Assembly: GCF_009193255.1 (NCBI RefSeq)
Contig: NZ_WACG01000001.1
Coordinates: 1,240,001 to 1,304,000 of the forward strand
Source of the DNA: Arthrobacter koreensis
Lineage (GTDB): Bacteria; Actinomycetota; Actinomycetes; Actinomycetales; Micrococcaceae
Direction of reading: 5' to 3'
Length of the DNA stretch: 64,000 nt
Below are positions 6,614 to 16,490 of this stretch, piece by piece. Every line of letters starts with the position of its first letter. Positions within the stretch are counted from its first letter, which is position 1. Under the pieces are notes generated by a model. That model was not told where the DNA came from. It was given only the letters and a program-made list of their open reading frames with translations, and did no database searches. A program made the translations under genes and the position numbers.

Positions 6614-8497
6614 TTAGCCGCCGCCCCTGCGGTTTCCCGGCCCTGTCGGGGACTCCGAGGAATCGGAGGAAGCCGAGGGCGAGGGCGACGGTGAAGGTGC
6701 CTTGGCAACGGTCAGCTTGATCGTGCTCCCCTGCGGCACATCGCTTCCAGGCTGAGCGCTTTGACCGGTGACTGTTCCCGGCTCCACCACGCTGTTCTCC
6801 ACTTCCTCCACCTCTGTCTCGAGGCCGTAGGCAGGATCGGCGAGGAAGGCCCTGGCCTCTTCGACCTCCATGTCCACGACGTTGGGAACCGAGACTTTGC
6901 CGCTGGACAGGACCAGGTCCACGGTGCTGCCCATCTGGACCGATGTGCCGACGCCGGGCGCCGTCTCGATGACCCTTCCTTCGGGAACGGTGGCACTGTT
7001 GACGGTGGTGGTGTTTCCGCCCTGCAGACCGAGCAGCCGCAGCGTGTCCCGTGCCTGGGCTTCACTCATCCCGGGCAGGGTATCGGGAATCTGGATGGCA
7101 GAGGGTCCCTGTGAGATGTACAGGGTGATCTCGCTGTCCAAGGCTACGGTGCTGCCTGCCTCCGGTTCTGTGCCGATGGCGAGACCGGATTCGACCGTGT
7201 CGCTGTACTGGGACTCAGTGGCCGGGGCCCGGAAGCCCTTTTCGAGCAGCGCATTGATCGCTGCCGTCTGCGTCATGTTCTCCACATCCGGGATGCTCGC
7301 AGTGGCGGGCGGAGGAGGGGGCTGGTTCATGAGGTTGTATGCGTAGATCCCGCCCGCAGCCAGGAGCAACCCGATTGCCACGAACAAGGTAACGATCCAG
7401 GCGGTGCGCCTTCCGCGCCGTTCGTGCTTCTGGTTTCGGGTGTCTTCGTAAGGCGGTTCTGGGGTTTCCTCAAGGTCGTCGGCAGACATGCTTGTCAGCG
7501 GTCCGCCTTCTAGGACCCGTGCCATGGCGCGGGTGCGCGGTTCTTCGTCCGGAATCGGAGCGGAGGAAACCGGGGAATGGGGCACTGCCTGCGTGGCAGC
7601 GGTCTGGAATGTGTCCGGCGTTCCGTTCCGGGCAGCGAGAAGTGCGTCCCGAAAATCGTGTGCACTCTGGTACCTGTCATTCCGGTCTTTGGCCAGGGCG
7701 CGCTCCAGCACGGACTCGAGCGCGCCAGAGACCTCCGGGTTGAAGCTGGCGGCCTTGGGCGGAGCTTCGCGAACGTGCTGGTAGGCAACCGACACCGGAC
7801 TGTCCCCTATAAAAGGGGGCCTTCCGGCTAGCATCTCAAACAACAGGCATGCAGCGGAGTAAAGGTCGCTGCGCGCATCGACGGTCTCGCCGCGGGCCTG
7901 CTCGGGAGAGAGATACTGCGCGGTTCCTATGACGGCCTGGGTCTGGGTCATGGTCGCCGCTGAATCCGCCACCGCCCTGGCAATGCCAAAATCCATTACC
8001 TTGACGTGCCCGTCGCGGGTCACCATGACGTTAGCCGGCTTGATGTCCCGGTGGACGATGCCCGAGCGGTGGCTGTATTCAAGGGCAGCAAGCACGCCGA
8101 GCGTGTAATCCACAGCATCGTCAGTGCTGACCTCCCCTGCCTTGATCAGGTCACGCAGGGTCCGTCCGGAGACGTACTCCATGACGATGAAAGGCAGGCG
8201 GGGATCGTCCGGAGAGCCATTGGCCGGCGCCTGGTCACCGGTGTCGTAGACGGAGACGATCGACGCGTGGTTCAAGCCGGCGACGGCCTGGGCTTCCCGG
8301 CGGAACCGTGACTGGAACAGCGGATCACGAGCCAGGTCCGGACGCAGCACCTTAATGGCAACGGCCCGGCCCAGGCGTGAATCGCGGCCGAGGTATACAT
8401 CTGCCATGCCGCCGCGGCCGATCAGCTCGCCGACCTCGTAGCGGCCGTCAAGAATCCGCTCCGTGTTCAGCGTTGGGTGTCCATTGTCAGCACTCAT
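6614..8497 (-). CDS. pknB: Ser/Thr protein kinase PknB with three PASTA domains
   Basis: 627 aa. The cytoplasmic kinase domain (about 20-285) has the glycine loop IGRGGMADV, ATP-binding Lys49, HRDIKPAN (Asp151) and DFG (169-171); activation-loop threonines TMTQT start at 182. A charged linker leads to one transmembrane helix (365-388) and a proline run. Three extracellular PASTA repeats (about 397-595) bind muropeptides in this family, and a Ser/Pro-rich tail ends the protein. It phosphorylates division and wall-synthesis proteins. It is the last gene of the seven-gene operon, five bp after pknA. M. tuberculosis PknB has four PASTA repeats; three are clear here. Confidence 0.96.
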   Translation of the reverse strand: MSADNGHPTLNTERILDGRYEVGELIGRGGMADVYLGRDSRLGRAVAIKVLRPDLARDPLFQSRFRREAQAVAGLNHASIVSVYDTGDQAPANGSPDDPRLPFIVMEYVSGRTLRDLIKAGEVSTDDAVDYTLGVLAALEYSHRSGIVHRDIKPANVMVTRDGHVKVMDFGIARAVADSAATMTQTQAVIGTAQYLSPEQARGETVDARSDLYSAACLLFEMLAGRPPFIGDSPVSVAYQHVREAPPKAASFNPEVSGALESVLERALAKDRNDRYQSAHDFRDALLAARNGTPDTFQTAATQAVPHSPVSSAPIPDEEPRTRAMARVLEGGPLTSMSADDLEETPEPPYEDTRNQKHERRGRRTAWIVTLFVAIGLLLAAGGIYAYNLMNQPPPPPATASIPDVENMTQTAAINALLEKGFRAPATESQYSDTVESGLAIGTEPEAGSTVALDSEITLYISQGPSAIQIPDTLPGMSEAQARDTLRLLGLQGGNTTTVNSATVPEGRVIETAPGVGTSVQMGSTVDLVLSSGKVSVPNVVDMEVEEARAFLADPAYGLETEVEEVENSVVEPGTVTGQSAQPGSDVPQGSTIKLTVAKAPSPSPSPSASSDSSESPTGPGNRRGGG

Positions 8498-8502
8498 GGT
8501 TT

Positions 8503-10263
8503 TTAGGACCCGTCAGTGCTTGATCCGCTGGGGCCGGGGGTGGATGCCGGACCGGTGGAAACAACGATGGTGACGGTGGATCCCTTGGCTACGGTGGCTC
8601 CCTGCTGGGGATTGACACTGATCACCTGGCCTGACGGTACATCGTTCGACGGCTGGCGCACCACATCAGGGACAAGGCCGGCATTGACTACCTGCTGGCT
8701 GACCGAAGACTCGGGCTGGTTCAGCAGCCCGCCGGGAACTGTCACCTGTTCGGGGCCGGAGGAATAGGTGATAGCGACGGCGTCTCCGCGGGAGAGGGTG
8801 CCTACCGGATTGACATCCAGGACCGTACCTTCAGGCTGGTCGGAGGGCACGGGGTTCCTGCTCACGGCCAGTCCCAGGGCGCTCAGCTCCTGGGAAACCT
8901 CGTTGACGTTCCGGCCCTGGTACTGGGAGGCGTTGATGGTGATCTCTTCCACCGTTGCACTCGGAGTCGGGCTGGCAGAGGGCTGCGTCGGGGACGGGGA
9001 ACTCGACGTCGGGGAGGCACTGCTTCGCGTGGGCGTGCTGGACGCCGACGTGGACGGCGACCTCGTCGGATCAGAGTCGCCTGCCGGATCAGAGTTGAGG
9101 TTCAGTACCACCAGGGCGATGATGCCTGCCAGCACGAGGGTGAGGACGATGATCAGCGGGATGAGCCACTTCTTGCGCTTGGGCTGCTGTTCGTCGTACT
9201 CGTCATAGCCGTCATCATCACCGTCGCCGTCATCCTCGTTCCATTCCCGGGAAGCAGCGAGCGAACCGGTCTGCCCTGCGGCCGAAGCCACGGGAAGCGC
9301 AGAGGTCGAGGGAGCAGTGTCCACCACGCGCGTGGCAGAGGTGTTGCCCGGCATCGGGACCGGCGCAGTGACAGCGCTGGTTGCCGCGGTTCCTCCCGGG
9401 CCGAAGAGCAGCATTCCGGGTACGGCCTGCTCGGCGGCAGCGATGTCTCCGCGGCGGATAGCGGCTACAGCGCGCGCCAGGGCCTCGGCATCAGCGGGGC
9501 GGTCCGCCGGATCCTTGGCCAGCATGGACATGATGAGCGCCCGCACCGGTGCGGGAATGGATTCAGGCAGCGGCGGCGGGGTGTCATTGACCTGGGCCAG
9601 GGCGATGGCGATCTGGGATTCACCGGAGAACGGGCGTGTTCCGGCCAGCAGCTCGTACCCGATAACGCCCAGGGCATAGATGTCACTGGATCCCGTGGCC
9701 TGCTGGCCGGTGGCCTGCTCGGGTGCGAGGTACTGGGCCGTGCCCATGACCTGTCCCGTGGCAGTGAGCGGCACCTGATCGGCCAGGCGGGCAATGCCGA
9801 AGTCAGTGATTTTGACCCGGCCGTCAGGCATGATGAGCAGGTTTCCCGGCTTGACGTCGCGGTGCACGAGGCCCTGCCGGTGTGCCACGGCCAGGGCCGT
9901 GGCGGTCTGGCCGATGATGGAGAGGGTCCGGTCCGGAGACAGGACTTTTTCACGCTCGATGATCGTGGACAGCGGCTGGCCGGGCACCAGTTCCATCACC
10001 AGGTACGCGGATCCCTCTTCTTCGCCGTAGTCGAAGACGTTCGCGATGCCCTCATGGTTGAGCAGGGCGGTGTGGCGCGCTTCGGCACGGAAGCGGTTCA
10101 GGAAGCCCGGATCGCCGGTGTACTCCTCTTTGAGGATCTTGATGGCGACTATCCGGCCCAGGACAAGGTCCCGCGCCTTCCAGACTTCGCCCATGCCGCC
10201 GATCGCTATACGATCGGTCAGCTGGAACCTGCCGCCTAAGGTGATACCCGATGTAGGCCTCAC
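8503..10263 (-). CDS. pknA: Ser/Thr protein kinase PknA-type with C-terminal PASTA repeats
   Basis: 586 aa. N-terminal kinase domain with [12 protein letters not shown]-binding Lys42, HRDVKPGN and TDFGIARL, followed by a long linker with an Asp/Glu-rich patch, a transmembrane helix ([20 protein letters not shown]) and a Thr/Ser/Pro-rich outer stalk. Two PASTA-like repeats follow, the first starting near [16 protein letters not shown], the second near [15 protein letters not shown]. Position in the operon marks it as PknA; M. tuberculosis PknA lacks PASTA repeats, so this organism has two wall-sensing kinases. The start overlaps the pbpA stop by 4 bp. Confidence 0.93.
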   Translation of the reverse strand: MRPTSGITLGGRFQLTDRIAIGGMGEVWKARDLVLGRIVAIKILKEEYTGDPGFLNRFRAEARHTALLNHEGIANVFDYGEEEGSAYLVMELVPGQPLSTIIEREKVLSPDRTLSIIGQTATALAVAHRQGLVHRDVKPGNLLIMPDGRVKITDFGIARLADQVPLTATGQVMGTAQYLAPEQATGQQATGSSDIYALGVIGYELLAGTRPFSGESQIAIALAQVNDTPPPLPESIPAPVRALIMSMLAKDPADRPADAEALARAVAAIRRGDIAAAEQAVPGMLLFGPGGTAATSAVTAPVPMPGNTSATRVVDTAPSTSALPVASAAGQTGSLAASREWNEDDGDGDDDGYDEYDEQQPKRKKWLIPLIIVLTLVLAGIIALVVLNLNSDPAGDSDPTRSPSTSASSTPTRSSASPTSSSPSPTQPSASPTPSATVEEITINASQYQGRNVNEVSQELSALGLAVSRNPVPSDQPEGTVLDVNPVGTLSRGDAVAITYSSGPEQVTVPGGLLNQPESSVSQQVVNAGLVPDVVRQPSNDVPSGQVISVNPQQGATVAKGSTVTIVVSTGPASTPGPSGSSTDGS

Positions 10264-11702
10264 TTATTCAACACCGCCTCTAGGAGTTTTTGCGCGCTTG
10301 GGGTGGTCAATTGGGATCCAGTGGCCAGGTCAACGTTTTCCATCACGATTGAAATGACCACCTCCGGGTCTTCTGCCGGGGCGAAACCGGTGAACCAGGC
10401 GTTGTCGCCGCGGCCTTCGACTTCTGCCGTTCCGGTCTTGCCCGCAACCTTGACCCCGGGGATCCTGGCTGCGGAGGCGGTGCCGTTGTCTACTACGCTG
10501 ACCATCCAGTCGGTCAGCTGTGCAGCCGTGCCGGGACTGATCGATTCGTTGAGGACCTTGGGCTCGGGTTCGTCGAGCACTGAAAGGTCAGGTGCACGGA
10601 CCGTCTTGATCAGGTTCGGTGTCATCTGCACGCCGTTGTTGGCGATGGCCGCGGAAATCATGGCCACCTGCAGGGGAGTGGCTGTGACGCTGCCCTGGCC
10701 GATGGAGGACAGGGCAAGTTCCGCCTGGTCCTCCGTCTCGGGGAAGCTGCTGGCGGTCACTGGTGTGGGAATGCTGAACGTTTCGCCGAAACCGAATTTC
10801 TCTGCCTGTTCCGCCAGTGCGTCCTGCCCGACTTCCCATGCAATCTGCGCGAAGACAGTATTGCAGGACTGTTCAAGTGCGAACTGAATGTCCGCTTCAC
10901 TGCGGCTGGCGCAGGCACCGTTGGTGTAGTTCGGCAGCGAAACGGTGCTTCCGGGCAGCGGCAGGGCCGGCGGGTTAGGAATCACCGAATCGGCGGTGAA
11001 TTTTCCGGTTTCAAGGGCAGCAGCCGCGTCAACAAGCTTGAATGTGGAACCCGGGGCCAGCAGTGACTGGGTGGCCGGGTTCAGGTAAGGGGAGAGCCCG
11101 GGAACCGAGAGGAGCTGGTCCATGTTGGCTTCCACGGCCTGGGTATCGTGGCCGGCCAGGAGATTCGTGTCGTAGGAAGGCTTTGAGACCATGGCCAGGA
11201 TGTCGCCGGTCTTGGGATCCATCATGACTATCGAACCGCGCTGGCCCTCCGGAATGAGGTCGTAGGCCATCTGCTGGAGCTGCGGATCGATTGTCAGTTC
11301 CACCGACGCGCCCTGCGCCTGGGCGCCGGAGAAGAGCTGGACCAGCCGGTCATAGAACTGCTGGTCGCTGTTTCCGGACAGCTCATCGCTCAGGGCCTGC
11401 TCCAGCTGCGAGCTGCCGTGGACCAGGGAGAAGTAGCCGGTCAGCGCCGAGTACAGCTCCGGGTTGTTGTAGACCCGCTGGTAATTGAACTGGTCATTGG
11501 ACGGGACGGACTCCGCGATGGGAGCACCGTCAACCAGAATTGAACCGCGGTTCTGGCCAAACTCCTTGTAGAGCTGTCGATTGTTGATCGGGTTGGCATT
11601 GAGCTCGTTCGCAGCAAAGAACTGCACGTAGGTCAGCGAGCACAGGATGGCCAGGAACATGGCCAGCGCGACTATCCAGGAGTTGCGGATTGCCTGGTTC
11701 AT
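10260..11702 (-). CDS. pbpA: Penicillin-binding protein PbpA (class B transpeptidase)
   Basis: 480 aa. One N-terminal membrane helix ([20 protein letters not shown]) precedes a periplasmic non-catalytic domain and the transpeptidase domain. Penicillin-binding motifs are present: SxxK in GSTFK, SxN in QSCNTVF and KTG in AGKTGTAEV. It crosslinks peptidoglycan and is expected to work with the SEDS protein encoded directly upstream. Start and stop overlap both neighbours by 4 bp, indicating coupled translation. The length matches M. tuberculosis PbpA. Confidence 0.95.
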   Translation of the reverse strand: MNQAIRNSWIVALAMFLAILCSLTYVQFFAANELNANPINNRQLYKEFGQNRGSILVDGAPIAESVPSNDQFNYQRVYNNPELYSALTGYFSLVHGSSQLEQALSDELSGNSDQQFYDRLVQLFSGAQAQGASVELTIDPQLQQMAYDLIPEGQRGSIVMMDPKTGDILAMVSKPSYDTNLLAGHDTQAVEANMDQLLSVPGLSPYLNPATQSLLAPGSTFKLVDAAAALETGKFTADSVIPNPPALPLPGSTVSLPNYTNGACASRSEADIQFALEQSCNTVFAQIAWEVGQDALAEQAEKFGFGETFSIPTPVTASSFPETEDQAELALSSIGQGSVTATPLQVAMISAAIANNGVQMTPNLIKTVRAPDLSVLDEPEPKVLNESISPGTAAQLTDWMVSVVDNGTASAARIPGVKVAGKTGTAEVEGRGDNAWFTGFAPAEDPEVVISIVMENVDLATGSQLTTPSAQKLLEAVLNK

Positions 11703-13117
11703 GCGCCTGTCACCTCATTCCTTGCCTTGCCGTACGTTTTGCCCCGGTCTGCACCCGGTGCTGCCAGGGCCGGTTCCATATCCAGGGGGAGCCCGGTAGC
11801 GGCAGGGCGCCTCGCCGCGTTCGAGATCAGCAGCAGGAGGGCCACGATGATCCAGTTGGCCAGCAGCGACGAACCTCCCGCGGACATGAACGGCGTCGTG
11901 AGGCCGGTTAGCGGAATGAGGCGGGTAACACCGCCAATGACAACAAAGCACTGCAGGGCAATAGTGAAGGACAATCCGCACGCCAGGAGCTTGCCAAAGC
12001 CGTCCCTGGTGCCAAGGGCGGCGCGGAAGCCGCGGGAAACCAGCAGCACATACATGAGGACGATCGCAAAGATTCCGATCAGGCCCAGCTCTTCGCCGAG
12101 GGCAGCGATGATCATGTCCGAATTCGCGTAGGTCACGAGGTCCGGCCGGCCCTGGCCCAGCCCTGTGCCCGTCATGCCACCGCTGGCAAGGCCAAAGAGG
12201 CCGTTCACCACCTGGAAACTGCCGCCGGGGACACGGGCTATGACTTCCGGATCGAACGCGTTGATCCAGCTGTCGATGCGCAGTGCTACGTGGCTGAAGA
12301 GCTGTACGGCTACGAAGCCGCCGGCGCCGATCAGTGCCAGGCCGATCAGTACCCAGCTCACCCGGCTGGTGGCCACGTAGATCATGGCCATGAAGAGTCC
12401 GAAGAACAGGATGGAAGAGCCCAGGTCCCGCTGGAAGACCAGGACGCCGATGCTCACGGCCCAGGCGGCCATCATGGGTCCCATGTCCTTGAAGCGCGGG
12501 AGCTGCAGGGGTCCCACTTTGCGGCCGGCGAGAAGGATCAGGTCCCGGTTTGCCGATAGATACCCTGCGAAGAATATGGCCAGCGTGATCTTGGCGATTT
12601 CACCGGGCTGGAAGGTGCCGAAGCCAACGTTGATCCAGATCCGGGCACCGTTGATTTCCTGTCCAAGGCCCGGCATCAGCGGCAGCAGGAGCAGCAATGC
12701 GCTGACGATCAGCGAAATGTAGGTATAGCGGCGCAGGATCCGGTGGTCCTTGATAAAGAACATGACGGCTATGGCTGCTGCCACGGCCACCGTGCTCCAC
12801 AGCAGCTGACGGTCGGCTGCATCATCACCGTTGGCAATATCCAAGCGGTGAATCATGGCGAGACCAACGCCGTTCAGGGCAGTGACTATCGGAAGTATTA
12901 CCGGATCGGCATACTTGGCACGGAAGCGCAGCACGACGTGGAAGGCCAGGACCAGGGCTACGAGGGTCCCGCCCTGGACCCAGAAATCCGAATCGAAGGC
13001 GCGGTCTTCGTCAATGCCCACCAGCATGTTGGCCCCGACGCCCACGCCCAGCGCGAGTACCAGCAGCACTGCCTCGATGTTTCGGCGCGGTTTGGCCGGG
13101 GCGGTGATATCTGACAT
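11699..13117 (-). CDS. rodA: SEDS-family glycan polymerase, RodA/FtsW type
   Basis: About 472 aa and very hydrophobic, with about ten to twelve membrane helices. Conserved SEDS stretches include GARIWINVG, FQPGEIAKITLAIF, QRDLGSSILFFGLF, and the C-terminal VIGGVTRLIPLTGLTTPFMSAGGSS (split over several residues). SEDS proteins polymerise lipid II and pair with a class B PBP, here pbpA. The ATG at 13117 overlaps the pstP stop (ATGA) and gives the usual MSD start; six more upstream codons are in frame but unsupported. Confidence 0.94.
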   Translation of the reverse strand: MSDITAPAKPRRNIEAVLLVLALGVGVGANMLVGIDEDRAFDSDFWVQGGTLVALVLAFHVVLRFRAKYADPVILPIVTALNGVGLAMIHRLDIANGDDAADRQLLWSTVAVAAAIAVMFFIKDHRILRRYTYISLIVSALLLLLPLMPGLGQEINGARIWINVGFGTFQPGEIAKITLAIFFAGYLSANRDLILLAGRKVGPLQLPRFKDMGPMMAAWAVSIGVLVFQRDLGSSILFFGLFMAMIYVATSRVSWVLIGLALIGAGGFVAVQLFSHVALRIDSWINAFDPEVIARVPGGSFQVVNGLFGLASGGMTGTGLGQGRPDLVTYANSDMIIAALGEELGLIGIFAIVLMYVLLVSRGFRAALGTRDGFGKLLACGLSFTIALQCFVVIGGVTRLIPLTGLTTPFMSAGGSSLLANWIIVALLLLISNAARRPAATGLPLDMEPALAAPGADRGKTYGKARNEVTGA

Positions 13118-14634
13118 CACTGCTGCCCTCCACATGAATTGATGGCAGGAAGCCCGTCCGGCCCGTTGTTGGCGCCAAGGGCGTCAGCCAGCACGGACGG
13201 GGAAGGCGAGGGCGCAGGCTCGGAGGGCTGAGGGCACAGGATTGCCTTGGCGGTGCCGCGAAGCTGGCCGACAATCTGCTCCGCGTGCACCAGGTCCTTG
13301 GCCGGAACGGTGTCATTGACCCTGCTGCGCCAGTACTCGGGCAGGCTGTCGACGGGAATGTCGGTTGTCTCGGTGACATGGGAGAGCTTGACCGGACCGA
13401 GTGTCTGGGAGACACCGTTGTAGATTGCCACGCGGTTGTCCGCTGTCCCTACGTAGTAGCGGGTCTGCGTCCAGGCGTATCCCACCCACAGCACCGAGGC
13501 GAGCAGGGCTGCAATGACGGCAAGCACGGTGATGAGGATCCAGCGCCTGCGCTTCCGAGGCGGCTCGGGGGCCTGCGTCTCGGGGGCAGCGGCGTCGTCG
13601 TCTGCCTTGTGCATGAGCAGGCGCGCAGCGCGGCGTTCAGCCGAACGCTTGGTGACAATGGGAATCTGCCCGGTCTCGGTGGCCAGCGAGGCGGCACCCA
13701 CCAGCAGGTGGGGACGGGAAGCCAGGTCGCGCCGGATAACCTCGGCCCGTACGGGGCTGTCCGCCTCTCGTTCCTCGTCATCCGGTTCCTCGCCGCCGGA
13801 GGCCTGCGCCCCGTCCTTGGTGTCGGCGGGACGTTCGGCGGCCGCAGCGGGGACTTCGGCCGTGCCGGCCGTGGCGGGGGCGGGTTCGCGGGCCGGTGCC
13901 GGAGCATCGGCCTCGTCGACCACTTCGATGACCGCCACGGTCACGTTGTCCGGAGAACCCCCGGCAAGCGTCAGCTCAACCAGGGTGTCCACTGCGGTGG
14001 AAAGGTCTTTGGAGTCACGGAGGACGGCCTCAATGTCGCTGTCCCGCAGAACCGCGTTCAGCCCGTCGGAGCACAGCAGCCACTTTTCGCCCGGCTCGAC
14101 CTCGAAGGTTGCCAGATCCAGTTCCGGGCTCGCATCGACGTCGCCCAGGACGCGCATCAGCACGTTCTTGTGCGGGTGTGACTCGGCTTCTTCTGGACGC
14201 AGGCGCCCTTCATCGATGAGTCGCTGCACGAAGGTGTGGTCGATGCTGATTTGCTCGAAGACACCGTCCTTGAGGCGGTAGGCCCGCGAATCCCCGATGT
14301 GTGCAAGGGCCACCCGGTCTCCCTGGAGCAGCATGGCGGTGACCGTGGTGCCCATTCCGGAGAGCTCCGGGGAGGTGGTCACCAGTTCCGAGAGCAATGA
14401 ATTCGCGGCCTGGATTTCGTCTGCCAGGACGGTGACGGCCTGGTCCTCGAGATCGGGGCGGTCCAGGTGGACGAGGTCCAGCACCGTGGATGCAGATGCT
14501 ACGTTGCCGCCCGCGTGGCCCCCCATGCCGTCGGCGACGACGGCGAGGTAGCGCCCAACGTAGGCAGAATCGTCATTCTTGAAACGAACCATGCCTACGT
14601 CGGAGCGGGCAGCGTACCGAAGGACCAGGGCCAC
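13117..14634 (-). CDS. pstP: PP2C-family Ser/Thr phosphatase PstP
   Basis: 505 aa. The N-terminal PP2C domain (about 1-235) has the metal-binding motifs VADGMGGHAGG, GDSRAYRL, LCSDGL and GGSPDNVTV. A long acidic, alanine/proline-rich linker precedes a transmembrane helix (RRRWILITVLAVIAALLASV) and an extracellular tail ending in a Ser/Pro-rich stretch and NSCGGQQ. It removes phosphate from PknA, PknB and their substrates. Its linker is longer than in M. tuberculosis. It is 2 bp downstream of fhaB and overlaps rodA. Confidence 0.95.
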   Translation of the reverse strand: MALVLRYAARSDVGMVRFKNDDSAYVGRYLAVVADGMGGHAGGNVASASTVLDLVHLDRPDLEDQAVTVLADEIQAANSLLSELVTTSPELSGMGTTVTAMLLQGDRVALAHIGDSRAYRLKDGVFEQISIDHTFVQRLIDEGRLRPEEAESHPHKNVLMRVLGDVDASPELDLATFEVEPGEKWLLCSDGLNAVLRDSDIEAVLRDSKDLSTAVDTLVELTLAGGSPDNVTVAVIEVVDEADAPAPAREPAPATAGTAEVPAAAAERPADTKDGAQASGGEEPDDEEREADSPVRAEVIRRDLASRPHLLVGAASLATETGQIPIVTKRSAERRAARLLMHKADDDAAAPETQAPEPPRKRRRWILITVLAVIAALLASVLWVGYAWTQTRYYVGTADNRVAIYNGVSQTLGPVKLSHVTETTDIPVDSLPEYWRSRVNDTVPAKDLVHAEQIVGQLRGTAKAILCPQPSEPAPSPSPSVLADALGANNGPDGLPAINSCGGQQ

Positions 14635-14636
14635 TG

Positions 14637-15122
14637 CTAGGGCCTCAATTCAATGACTGTTTTGCCGATGCGGATCGGCACTCCGGGGTCAACGGGCTGG
14701 GCACGGGTGAGCTGGGACCCTCCGAGGAACGTCCCGTTGGTGGAACCAAGGTCTTCAATAAACCAGCGGCTGCCCTGGGGGAAAAGCCGGGCATGGCGGC
14801 CGGAAGCATAGTCATCTTCAAGAACCAGTGTGGCTTCCTGGGCACGGCCCAGCAGGATGGGGCTGGAGGCCAGTTCCAGGGTGGTTCCGCGCAGGGGGCC
14901 CTCAGTCACAACCATCTGCCGGGCCTGCACCTTGGCCGGCGGTGCCGCCTCGCGCTCCAGCGCGGGATTCTTGCGTATCTGGCGGGCTGTGGGTGCGCCG
15001 GTCCGGTTTCGGGCACCGAGTACCAGGTCCCGCCGGATGGCACCGACAACTCCCAGGACCATGATCCACAGCAGGATCAGGAACCCGTAACGGAGCAGGG
15101 TGAGGGTCAATGAGCCGTCCAT
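14637..15122 (-). CDS. fhaB: FHA-domain protein FhaB (FipA type)
   Basis: 161 aa. An N-terminal membrane helix (LLRYGFLILLWIMVLGVVGAI) is followed by a linker and a C-terminal FHA domain with GRAQEATLVL, SGRHARL and the signature LGSTNGTFLGG. FHA domains bind phosphothreonine; FhaB is a PknA/PknB substrate that links kinase signalling to wall and division proteins. Its start overlaps the fhaA stop by 1 bp. The first two helix-flanking residues are acidic, so the FHA domain should face the cytoplasm. Confidence 0.93.
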   Translation of the reverse strand: MDGSLTLTLLRYGFLILLWIMVLGVVGAIRRDLVLGARNRTGAPTARQIRKNPALEREAAPPAKVQARQMVVTEGPLRGTTLELASSPILLGRAQEATLVLEDDYASGRHARLFPQGSRWFIEDLGSTNGTFLGGSQLTRAQPVDPGVPIRIGKTVIELRP

Positions 15123-15850
15123 CAGCGCCCTCCGGATCGGACCGGGAGCAGCCGGAAGACAATACGGGTCCTGCCCATGGCAATGGTCGAGCCGTCGGTA
15201 AGGATGGTTTCCCCCTGGACTTTCTGGCCGTTGACGTAGCTGCCGTTGGTTGAACCGAGGTCGACGGCGCGGACAGTGCCGCCGTCGGTCCGGATTTCCA
15301 AGTGACGGCGGGAAACGCCGGTGTCATCAACAAGGATGTCCGCTTCCGAGGATCTGCCAAGGACCACGGAGGTGGCATTGAGTGAGTACCGCTGCCCATC
15401 GATGTCCAGCACGGGCTGCATGCGGGTGGGGCTCTGGCGCGGAGCGGGCGGCTGAGGAGTGCGTGCAGCGGACGCCCGGGTCTTTTCGGTTGCCGAGTCG
15501 ATCGCCAGCGAACCGGGCTTGAGCGAGGAATCGCGGGTGAAGGAGACCCGGACCGCGCCCTGGAGGGTGTAGGACTGGCTGCGCGCGTGCTTGATGACGA
15601 CGTCGCACAGTTCCTCGGCCAGCGGGGCGCCCCATTCCTGGGCGCGGGCGAAATCTTCGTCGGAGAGGCGCGCGGTAAAGACATTCGGTGCCAGTGTCCG
15701 TCCCTCGCCCAGGGTCATGGACTTCTCATCCAGTTCACGGCGCAGGGCTATGGCAAGTTCAAGGGGCTCCACGCGGCCGGAGGACCCGCTGGAAAAAGCG
15801 CCGCGGACCATTCGTTCAATGCCGCGCTCGACGTTGTCGAGTATGCCCAT
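15122..15850 (-). CDS. fhaA: FHA-domain protein FhaA with DUF3662 domain
   Basis: 242 aa, cytoplasmic. The N-terminal DUF3662 domain (about 1-125; starts MGILDNVERGIERMV) precedes a Pro/Arg linker and a C-terminal FHA domain with LGRSSEADILVDD, SRRHLEI and LGSTNGSYVNGQ. M. tuberculosis FhaA (527 aa) has a long disordered middle; the linker here is short. In mycobacteria FhaA binds the phosphorylated pseudokinase domain of MurJ. It is the first gene of the operon, with GAAGGAG seven bases before ATG. Confidence 0.94.
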   Translation of the reverse strand: MGILDNVERGIERMVRGAFSSGSSGRVEPLELAIALRRELDEKSMTLGEGRTLAPNVFTARLSDEDFARAQEWGAPLAEELCDVVIKHARSQSYTLQGAVRVSFTRDSSLKPGSLAIDSATEKTRASAARTPQPPAPRQSPTRMQPVLDIDGQRYSLNATSVVLGRSSEADILVDDTGVSRRHLEIRTDGGTVRAVDLGSTNGSYVNGQKVQGETILTDGSTIAMGRTRIVFRLLPVRSGGR

Positions 15851-16277
15851 CTCCGACTCCTTCCCTGTTCGTGGAACTACCGTGGACCTGCGATTGCTGC
15901 TCCTGCACAGCGCCCTCTCCCGTACGGATGACGGGCGTTGAACGCACTGGGCAGGGTATGTCCATCCCGATACTACTGGGGACCGCTGGCAATTGTCTTA
16001 ACACCCTAGCGGTGTCCCCGGACCAATCCAGGCCGGGATTTCCCTTCGCCGGCGTCGCTTTGCCTGCCCTGGAGAGGGGACATCCTGCAGCGCCGGGCCG
16101 CGGCAGCCCGGGCTTTCCAGCCCGGGCCGGGGCTGGTCCGGGGAGCCGCGGAAGAGCCGTTTAGGTGTTTCGGGAAATTGCCGGTATGCTTGATTCTGCT
16201 GTTCCCGAGGAATCGGGATGTGAACCTCACAAACACCTGTGAGTTAGAGATCATCCGAAGACACGGGAAATCACTTT
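15851..16277. other. Intergenic region: fhaA operon leader and tRNA-Leu leader
   Basis: No credible gene. It must hold the divergent promoters of the fhaA-pknB operon and of tRNA-Leu, but I cannot assign -35/-10 boxes firmly. The decamer AGCCCGGGCT (16105-16114), itself a palindrome, nearly repeats at 16119-16128 after TTCC, so a strong GC hairpin can form. A looser inverted repeat GGGGAC...GTCCCC lies around 15979-16022. Confidence 0.6.
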
Positions 16278-16360
16278 GCGCGAGTGGCGGAACGGCAGAC
16301 GCGCTGGCTTCAGGTGCCAGTGTCCGAAAGGGCGTGGGGGTTCAAATCCCCCCTCGCGCA
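16278..16360 (+). tRNA. tRNA-Leu (anticodon CAG)
   Basis: 83 nt. Acceptor GCGCGAG (16278-16284) pairs with CTCGCGC (16353-16359), discriminator A at 16360. The anticodon loop contains CAG after GCTGGCTT, a long variable arm (TGTCCGAAAGGGCG) marks class II tRNA, and the T arm is GGGGG TTCAAAT CCCCC. CCA is not encoded. Confidence 0.95.
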
Positions 16361-16369
16361 CAAACAGGG

Positions 16370-16404
16370 AATCACCCCGGTCAATTGATCGGGGTGATTT
16401 TTTT
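16370..16404 (+). terminator. Terminator of tRNA-Leu
   Basis: AATCACCCCGGTC (16370-16382) pairs with GATCGGGGTGATT (16387-16399) with one wobble, followed by a seven-T run. Strong rho-independent terminator. Confidence 0.95.
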
Positions 16405-16434
16405 ATGCCGGGACACCGTGCCCTGTTAAACCGG

Positions 16435-16471
16435 CAACGCCCTCCTGCCGCGGGACGGCAGGAGGGCGTTG
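16435..16471 (-). terminator. Terminator of the DUF5997 gene
   Basis: A perfect 16-bp stem (16435-16450 and 16456-16471, loop CGGGA) lies just past the minus-strand stop at 16491. On the minus strand the tail is only GGTTTAAC, so the T-run is weak. Confidence 0.75.
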
Positions 16472-16490
16472 GCTAGACCGGGCTACGGCA

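Noticed and set aside
16105-16128. GC hairpin upstream of tRNA-Leu as a terminator
   Set aside because: No upstream gene on that strand and no T-run; more likely incidental or regulatory.
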